Shown piece after piece: positions 56,564 to 64,000 of a DNA stretch of 64,000 nucleotides (the first letter of the stretch is position 1; every line of letters begins with the position of its first letter). Origin of the DNA: Punctularia strigosozonata HHB-11173 SS5 (taxonomy: Eukaryota; Basidiomycota; Agaricomycetes; Corticiales; Punctulariaceae). The position numbers and the translations under genes are program-made. The stretch covers positions 705,890 through 769,889 of the forward strand of contig NW_006767437.1 in assembly GCF_000264995.1 (NCBI RefSeq), given 5' to 3'. The notes under the pieces are model-generated. The model was not told the origin of the DNA, did no database searches, and saw nothing but the letters and a program-made list of their open reading frames with translations.

Positions 56564-59260
56564 ATGACTTCACAAGAGCCAGAGCCCGTCCACCAACACT
56601 CCCACTTGTCTCTCCCCCCGCTCCTCGTCGAGCACCGCTACGCTTTGCTCTCCGCGCTCATCGCCGGCGCCGTCTACCAAGCCTTCGTCGAATTCCGTCG
56701 TCGCCTGCTTACCCGTCGTCAACCGCCGCGTCTCCCCATGGCCCCTCACGTGGATCTCGCCCTGGTCTTCCGGGGCTCGACCAACAGCCTCCTCAAAGGC
56801 GAACTGAGAGAAGACAGCCAACAAGCCGAACAGCAGTACACGCGACTGCTGCAGACCTTGAAAGGTGCCGGCCTGTATGCGACCGGCCGAAGAGGCGAGA
56901 AGCAGGGGCAGCTGCTCGTCCTCATATCGTGCCCACAGAGCACGTTATCGACCTTAGTTCAGAGAGAAAGGTCCGCCCGGCAAATATGATCGAAAACCAA
57001 GCGCATTTGCTGACCATACGTGCAGATACTCCGACTTCCTTCATGGCCTATCCACTAGCAACCTCTCCTCGGTGGCGGACCAATCCGCCGCCGAGAAACT
57101 CTCCTCTGCGGACCGAATCCGCATCATACATTCTTATGTGACATCAATGCCGCAAGACGGAGGCCTGGGCATCATCCCTGGCTCTAAAGAGTGGTCCCGT
57201 GTGGAGAGCATAATGGCCCTTCACGACCACGACTTCAACCACGCCTGGATTCGCCAATGGTCCTCACACCAAGTTGGCGACGCCCAACTTGACCGAATCC
57301 GTGAACAAGTGCGCATTTACACCCACATTCCTTTGGACCGCGTTTGGCTGATGATGTCCCCGTAGTTCGGCGAAGCCGTCGCGCTTTACTTCTCCTTCCT
57401 CCACACCTATACCCACTTCCTCATCTTTCCCGCCGCTATCGGCGTCCTCTTCTACTTCCTCGGCGCACCCTACTCGCTTGCATACTCGATCTTGCTTGTT
57501 GTCTGGTCCACCGCCTTCGTGGAGTACTGGCGCGTCCGCGAGCGACGCCTCTCTGTCCGCTGGTCCACTCGTGGCTCTTTCAACGTCGAGAAACGCAGGG
57601 CGGATTATCAGCCCAACTTCCCCTGGTGGAAACGCGATCTGCGCGCGGTAGCGAGCGTGCCGGTCATCTTGCTGTTCGCGGGCGTCCTCGCGTCGCTGCT
57701 CACGGGCATCTTCGTCTTCGAAGCATTCGTGACCCAAATTTACACTGGGCCAGGCCATCAATATATCGTAAGCACTTCCACTCCGTGAAGCAGCCCCGTA
57801 TATTCAACGCGTAACAGTCGTTAGCGCCGACCGTCCTCTTCGTCGCGCTCGTTCCGCGCGTCCTTGGGCTCTACCACGCTCTCGCCGCTCGCTTCACGCA
57901 ATGGGAGAACCACGCACACCAGTCCACACACCAAGCTTCACTTACGCTCAAGACCTTCTCGCTCTCGGCCATCGTCGCGTACCTCGGCCTCGCGCTCAGC
58001 GCCTTCGTCTACGTCCCCTTTGGCGGCGAGGTCATGGGCCACGTCCACACCTACCTCTTCCACAAGGCGCACGAGCCTGCAAGCTCGGCGACGCACGCCG
58101 CCGCGTCGGCGTACGCGAGCGTCGCGCAGGGCGAGCCCCAGAACGTCGCGTTCAACACAACGCGGAGTGCGAAGGACGCGCTCGATCATGGCTTGTGGGA
58201 GGCGGACGCGGTGCGCGCGCGCGGGAAGCTGAACCCGAGCCGCCTCCAAGACCAGATGTTCGCGTACATGGTCACGAACCAGGTGATCAACTTGTTCCTC
58301 GAGGTCGGCTTGCCGTTCGTGATGCGCTTCGTGGGCAAAGTGACGAGCGGTGGGGCGAAGAAGGATAAGGACGCGGGCGTGGGCGGGAAGAAGAAGCGGG
58401 TCATCTTCGAGGACGAGACCAAGAGCGAGGGCGAGGAAGGGAAGGAGGAGAGGGCGCTGTTGGAGCGCGTGAGGAGCGAGGTCGCGCTGCCGGAGTACGA
58501 GTTGTTCGGGGACTACAGCGAGATGGTAACGCAGTTCGGGTACGTTGTGCTCTGGAGCACGATCTGGCCTCTTGCCCCCGGTACGTCGAGAGCTGCACTC
58601 GAACCTTTTTGTCACGAGGTGCTGACGGTGCCCGCGCCAGTGATGTCCCTGCTCAACAACTGGCTGGAGCTCCGGAGCGACGCATACAAGATCACCGTAC
58701 ACCAGCGCCGGCCGATCCCCGTGCGGACGGACACGATCGGACCCTGGGTCGACTCGCTCACGTTCCTCACCTGGCTCGGCGCGCTCACGAACGCGGCGCT
58801 CGTCTACCTCTTCCACGGCTCGTCCGCTCCCTCCGCGTCCGGCAAGGAGACGCTGCGCACAAGCTTGCGCGAGGAGCATCCGCACACGGAGGAGGTTGTC
58901 GGGCAACCGGTCCGGACCGCCCGGCAGCTCCTTCTGGGCGCGGCCGTCGTCGCGCTCGCCGCGAGCCACGGTTATTTCTTGGTGCGCTGGGCGGTGCGGC
59001 ACCTCGTGGAGAAGGTGTCGTGGAGCGGGTCGCGGGAAGTTGAGGCAGCGCGTGAGGGTGACAGGACAGTGAAGGAGAACTACCTCAGCAGCTTGGGGGT
59101 GAAGCCCGCGGATGAGAAGCCGACGCTGGGAGGGGTAGATGGAATTGAGCAAGTGCCGGGGACGAAGGAGAACGTGAATGGACTGGATGCCGCGGGAGAG
59201 GTCTTTTGGGAGGGAGACGAGGGCCTGGAGGAGATTAGAAGGGCGGCGAAAGACGAGTAG
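56564..59260 (+). CDS. TMEM16/anoctamin-family membrane protein
   Basis: Five or more exons give roughly 800 residues. Fungal TMEM16 proteins are Ca2+-activated lipid scramblases (nhTMEM16, afTMEM16) or ER-plasma-membrane tethers (Ist2). The cytosolic N-terminal domain ends near residue 230, followed by about ten TM segments starting VALYFSFLHTYTHFLIFPAA. The Ca2+-site residues are recognisable: the Glu in NQVINLFLEVGLPF, Asp and Glu in FGDYSEMVTQFGYV, and Glu and Asp in NNWLELRSDAYKI. These correspond to nhTMEM16 E452, D503/E506 and E535/D539, as I recall. An intron at about 58582-58640 splits LAP|VMSLLNNW. An acidic/Lys-rich insert lies before the third Ca2+ block. Site conservation favours a scramblase over a pure Ist2-type tether. 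Confidence 0.9.
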
Positions 59261-59596
59261 ATGATCGTCACGAACTACAACGCGAGTAGAATGATAGTTA
59301 TCAACAGGTCAAGAAATTTCTTCTTGATTCATCGTTGGTTGTAATCGTACAGTAACACACGATAGTGCCAGCTACAACACTAGGTAATCCATCTTATGAT
59401 CTCTTTTCATCGGCGGTATGGACGAACAGAGCGGAATCATCGTCATCTGCAGTTTTATCGTTATCATCATATAGCATCAACGATATATCCATTTGAAGGT
59501 AGGTAGCCCATCGGACCGGAGTTCGGTGGCGCACCAAGGCCACCCTGAGTGGATGGATTTCAGCCGGCCCGGTTTGAACGGAATACAGCACTAACC
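59261..59596. other. 3' spacer with relic of a CHAT C-terminal tail
   Basis: On the minus strand, about 59545-59465 encodes TPVRWATYLQMDI, closely matching the shared last line of the three CHAT genes (PxRWATYIHMGI) at both DNA and protein level. No further CHAT sequence continues from it. It is most simply a leftover of an additional, lost copy or a small tandem duplication. Confidence 0.55.
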
Positions 59597-62500
59597 CTAG
59601 ATACCCATGTGGATGTATGTCGCCCATCGAGTCGGAGAAAGGCCCGAGCGCCTGAGCTCTGTGGTAGCGGCGTCGAGCGCGTAAGGAATGGCAGAAGGGT
59701 CCAAATTGGTTGCCCCATCAAATAACGCATGATACACGCATTTAGCGATCAGTGGTCCGTCAGTGTCATTCATGGACCTATTGGCATCAAGGTCAGTCGG
59801 GGCATGACATCCGGAAGTCATGATTTCGAAACTGACCACATCGTCCCGATGACGGACTTAAACCCAGCAAACATCATAGCCGCGGACAAGCTGACCAGTT
59901 CGTCTGGCTGCTCTGCGTCGCCCTTGGCGCTCTCGCATGCACTCAGGAACGCGAAGAAGGCATCGGGCAGGTCGAGTCGCATGAGCGCGGAGATGGTCAA
60001 CTTGCCGTCCTCAAGCACAAAGCCACTCTCCAGCGCATCGCCGACGTCTTGTTGGCCGTGACATGCAAGATGCAGTATTGAAGCACGCTGACAGCACCCC
60101 AGCGTCTCCGCCACGGTGGCATGAGCTCCGTTATGCTGAATGTCGACTGCAATTGGGAGAAGTTGCCTAATCTCTTGGACTTCTGTGAGGGTATTCGGTA
60201 GGTCGGCGTAGCCTGGTGTTTCCGGAGCCGTAACGAACAGCACCTTAGCATCAGCTACCGTTGCTGTCTTGAATCTTTCTCGTGCGTCTAAGAGTTTGCC
60301 AATGTTGGGAGAATACGACGAGACTGCAAAGTCGGAGACGCAGACATCCGTTGTGCCTGAGCGTATGCCGGCGGCGTGAACCGGAAGGAAAAGAAATAGC
60401 CCCGTCGGTATCCACCATAACCGTGGGCGTTCGCGGCCAGTTGCTTTCTGAATTTAGGGACAATCCGTCATAAGGCACATTTGGTATAGATATCGTAAGT
60501 TATGGGCCAAACTCACTTTCAGACCGAGGGCTTGAATGACGGGATATGCTACGCCGTGCCACAGCTCCGAAAGGATATCTTCCAGTGGATTTTCAAGCAC
60601 TTTGCGCGTTATGGAGAGCCGAGTGTCGTCATGCGTGTCATGACCGTCACGGATTTCGCTAATCCTCTCCTCCGATTGTCTAGTTCCGGACTGCGTAAAG
60701 CGAGCTACCATTCTCAGTCGCTCGATGGGCACAGTCAGCTCGACTTGTACAGGACACTCCGCTAAGGGCTGCATGATTATGGCCACTGCCCGTGTAGCAT
60801 CTGAGAGTAGCGTGACCACAGGACCTCCAATGGCAGCGACACGCAACTGGTCAAACGATAGCGGTTTCAGGAATTCTTCACACCTTGGGAACGTCCGCAC
60901 AGTCTCAACAAGTGATTCGAATTCGCGGTCAGCTTGTCGTCGAGATGCAGCTTCCTCCATTACTTTGCTCGCATCAGATGTCCTCGCGTCCAGTTTGGAT
61001 GATACGGCACGGAGCTGGCGTGCGATGTCCACGGGTATCGGATACTGTGCCAAAGGATCCCGCAAGCGTGTTAATTGTGCCCATGACACTCCTCTGCGGC
61101 TGCCTTCAGTATGTTGCTCTGCTCGAGACCGCGCTGCATAACTGACCTGCCTTCTTCCAGCATTAATATTGCATCCTCAGGGAGTCCTTGAGAAAGAAAA
61201 TAGATGGCGGCCTCCTGCACCAGGCCAGGCAAGCGCCTGGAGAGCTTGAGCGAGTCCAGACGTCGCTTTGGGTCCAAGGCCAGGTACGCGAGACGTGGTA
61301 GTAGACCTACTACTGTGCGGTAGGCTTCGGCCAAATAGTCGTTCTCGCCAGCCTCTTTTGCGCGCTGCGCCCAATCTATCGCAGCCTCGAACCTGTTGCG
61401 TATCCAAGAATTCTTCTCCTTTGAAGTCCGGCGAAACAACTCCATGCAACGTTGAAGATCCTCACGTTGATGGCTCACACGGAAACGGGCATAAAAGTCC
61501 TCGGCGAGCTGCCCCAGGCGATCCGAAAGACTGGGGTGGTTCTCAGGAAGGAAGGAGATGGCGGACTCATGGATCCGAATCGCGACCCACCATCGTCAAA
61601 GCCACGACTCCATGCTTCTCGTAGGACATCTCCAAGGGCAGAGAACTTGTACAATGTCTCCTTCGGGACTATGCGGGCCACTTCCCGAGCCGCGGCTGCT
61701 GCTTCTGCGAGGTTTCCGAATGAGCCTCTCCTTTCTGCTGCCGATGCAAGGGTGAGGGCGAAGTTCGTCAAGTAAACAGGCCTTCGGATATCACCGATGG
61801 GGCAGAGAGCCAGACATTCTCGGCGAAGATGAATGGTTGTATCGTTGTCAAGGGTGTCTCCTGTCACCTTGAAGCGTGCCCCATGTAGGTTGGCGAGATT
61901 ATGGTGTAAGTGGTGATAGTCCGCATAAGACCTAGGTGTACTGTCCAAGCACTTCGATGATATGTCCACGCCTTCTTCCAAGTCTCCGATGTGTCCGAGA
62001 ACGCGGAATCGGAGTAGCAAGCACCAGCTCATGTTCGATACAGCAGTAACCGCATCCTGGGCGTCGCGGTCGGGGATCGTAATGAGACACTGTCGATATA
62101 GAGTGATGGACTGATGAAGTAAATCCTCAGATCCGACATGCATATACGAATAATGTAAACAAGTAGCAAGAGTGGTCGTAACTCTCGCACGATAGCAGTG
62201 GCAATTAGGGCAGCTGTCGTATGCCATCTGCGCGCACATACGGGCCTCGGAAATGTCACCGGCGGACGGCGTTTTTGTATACTTGATTACAAGGGTGTCC
62301 GCGAGGAAGTAAAGTGGCATCCATCGGTCCGGGTGCTGGTCTCGCGCGGCTACATCGCGGGCCTCAGCGAGCAGTCGTCGATATCCCTTGTTATACCGTA
62401 TCTCACGAAACGAAACCTCAGCGCCCGCCCGAGCGACACGAGAGACGCGACGAGATCCATCGACGATTGACATTGTCGAGCCAGAGTTAAGGCCGTTTTA

Positions 62501-63135
62501 GACGCCTCGACAGCTTCTTTCAACAACTGCGCGTTTCCCGTGGCCCATAGATGGAGGAGTAATGTATCGCAGAGTCCCGTCAACGCGGGAATAGATCGCT
62601 TGTTGGTGGAAGGGAACAGCGCCAGGGACTCATGCCATATGGAGGTGGCTTTGTCCAGGGTATCTGCGCGAAATGGATGATATCGAGCCGAACTGGTCAG
62701 TGCTCTGGCTAATCCGATCATCATGGTTGCCTTGACAGTAGCGTGCGCCTGACCCGCTAATGCTCTCTGAAATAGTGATATCGCTCCATCAAGGTCGGAC
62801 GTTGAAGAGGTCCATGTATGCCTATCGTCAAGAGCTGATGCAAGTGTGCATAATACGGATTCTTTGTCCGGCGAGGTGAGTTCTTGTAAATCCATCGCTC
62901 TCTTGCACAGCACGATGGTCTCATCGAGCGACGTAATATCGCCTGTATAGTGGAAGAGGTCATGGAGGTAAGAGCCAAGAGCTTTCATGCTGTCCAAAGA
63001 CCGCTCGTCAGAGGTAGCGTATCGAGACAAGCGCTGGCGATATCCGTCAACGATGCCTTGCAGGATTGAGATCGGTGACTGGATATCCACTGTCTCTTCC
63101 GTCGGCGTTGCTTGTACCTCTCGAGGAGCATACAC
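59597..63135 (-). CDS. TPR-CHAT protein 2
   Basis: A minus-strand relative of TPR-CHAT 1 with the same order: degenerate TPRs in the first two thirds (for example ALGSYLHDLFHYTGDITSLD, LRFRVLGHIGDLEEGVD), then the linker LEEGRGVSWAQLTRLRDPL (restored by removing a 53-bp intron near 61.1 kb), PRLWWIPTGLFLFLPVHAAG, the catalytic HLACHGQ and LSACESAKGD, and the end RWATYIHMGI. The first exon is not found; the coding part can be read from about 63135. In two places, near 62.37 and 61.57 kb, the reading frame shifts with no splice signal. Either these are assembly errors or the gene is recently damaged. CHAT residues are intact. Similarity to copy 1 is moderate, so this is not a recent duplicate of it. 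Confidence 0.75.
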
Positions 63136-63711
63136 TCCGGCGTCATGGGTGTGGATGCCCTGCGCAAATACGGTAAGGTAGATCTTTGAACATGCCTCTC
63201 ATACTAGTAGCAAGGGCCTCAGCGCACCATCTTACAGTAAAGTCAGTCCAGCCCACTTTCGCCCGTTAATCAGGCCGGTCCGGGTATGGGGAGTATGGAG
63301 GTATTGCATGACGTGTGGTGTATCATGAGTTATAGCTTGCATGCCTTGGGTCTCACTCAGCATCTTTGACCAACCTAGAGCTCTATAGTAGATGTTCCAG
63401 CGTGATACATACTCAGTCAGCGGTGCACATGAAAAGATCCATCCGAACATAGTCCTGCGATGGTCCCGGATCCGAACAGATTTTCAGAGAAAGAAGCAGA
63501 TTCGATATGAAAGTGGAGAGCGTGCATCAAGAGAAGCAAAGCTTGAGCTTTTCTTACGATTGTGCATCAACGAAGACGTTGAACAAAGTGACCCACACGT
63601 GCCACGTGGTCGGTCGTACCGAACCTAAGGTCACTACATAATCCACTGATACAAATTTCTTTCCATATTGGCGCAGGAGCAACGCGATGTAGAACGTGTA
63701 GTATCTGCTAG
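63136..63711. other. Spacer between CHAT genes 2 and 3
   Basis: An acceptor-like TTTGCGCAG near 63160 on the minus strand suggests that an upstream exon of TPR-CHAT 2 lies here, but I could not place its start. No other gene is seen. Confidence 0.4.
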
Positions 63712-64000
63712 TTATATACCCATATGGATGTAAGTTGCCCATCGGATAGGACTAGCACCTGATTCTCTGAGCTCTCGCGCAGCGGAATCCAATGCATAAG
63801 GTATGACACGGGGATCAAGTATTTCCGACCCATCGAGCAGCGCTTCGTAAACCTGCCGGGCTACTGAAGGTCCATCGGCGTCGTTCATGGACCTGGATTC
63901 GAGAGCAGCGGTTAGCATGACCACAACGCTAGCAAGTTTGGAGCATGCTGGAGACGTACCACATCGTTCCAATCACGGATTTAAATCCCGCAAACATCAT
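63712..64000 (-). CDS. TPR-CHAT protein 3, C-terminal part (cut by window end)
   Basis: The last exon (63892-63712) reads SMNDADGPSVARQVYEALLD and ends RWATYIHMGI. Across a short intron the preceding exon (64000-63960, continuing out of the window) ends MMFAGFKSVIGTMW. Both match copies 1 and 2 and share the same intron position and phase. It lies in tandem with TPR-CHAT 2 on the same strand, with about 580 bases between them. The catalytic His and Cys lie outside the window. Confidence 0.8.

Noticed and set aside
57938-59152. 404-codon minus-strand open frame opposite the anoctamin gene
   Set aside because: It is the shadow of a GC-rich, codon-biased plus-strand gene. The frame is Arg/Pro/Leu-rich with no domain.

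Overview
The window looks like nuclear DNA of a basidiomycete, most likely an Agaricomycete (mushroom or wood-decay fungus). Genes are densely packed and GC-rich, on both strands, and broken by many 50-65 bp GT..AG introns. Several families are typical of the group: TPR-CHAT proteins, a BAS2-like secreted protein, an NTPase/nuclease family remnant and LTR and TA-flanked repeats. Gene models below were spliced by eye from donor/acceptor sites, frame and family alignment from memory. No search was run.

Layout. 0-5.4 kb is repeat-rich: two LTR-like copies in inverted orientation, a decayed Harbinger-type transposase between them, and an array of about nine GATATACGA-like motifs. 5.4-6.5 kb holds an unresolved Pro/Ser/His-rich gene. 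7-17 kb is an AT-richer island of orphan multi-exon genes. Two of these are clean C2H2 zinc-finger genes (three and two canonical fingers), and two more give consistent spliced frames with no family I recognise. 17.3-34.7 kb is a conserved housekeeping block: RtcB-like ligase, ZIP metal transporter, glycerol kinase, GH47 alpha-mannosidase, an AP180-type endocytic adaptor, a two-TM protein and TRM82/WDR4. 35-37.8 kb holds a 732 bp TA-flanked MITE next to a broken NTPase/nuclease-like gene. 38.2-42.4 kb carries a TDA3-like FAD oxidoreductase and a Gfo/Idh/MocA dehydrogenase. 43.4-44.2 kb encodes a secreted protein with two fused BAS2-like cysteine modules. 46.2-64 kb has three TPR-CHAT genes (one +, two tandem -) surrounding ribosomal protein eL33, BUD20, a small NCQxW-motif protein, an HMG-box factor and a TMEM16/anoctamin.

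The most interesting theme is the TPR-CHAT group. CHAT domains are caspase/separase-like proteases, and in bacteria TPR-CHAT proteins act in defence. Here three copies plus a tail relic mark local birth and death of the family around conserved genes. Copies 1 and 2 keep the catalytic His and Cys motifs; the catalytic core of copy 3 lies outside the window. The second theme is the zinc-finger/orphan island, whose base composition and gene content differ from the flanks. Everything else is ordinary fungal biology with some notable details: LxxQxTG kinase-site repeats in the adaptor, a possible second start in glycerol kinase, and in-frame introns that could be retained.
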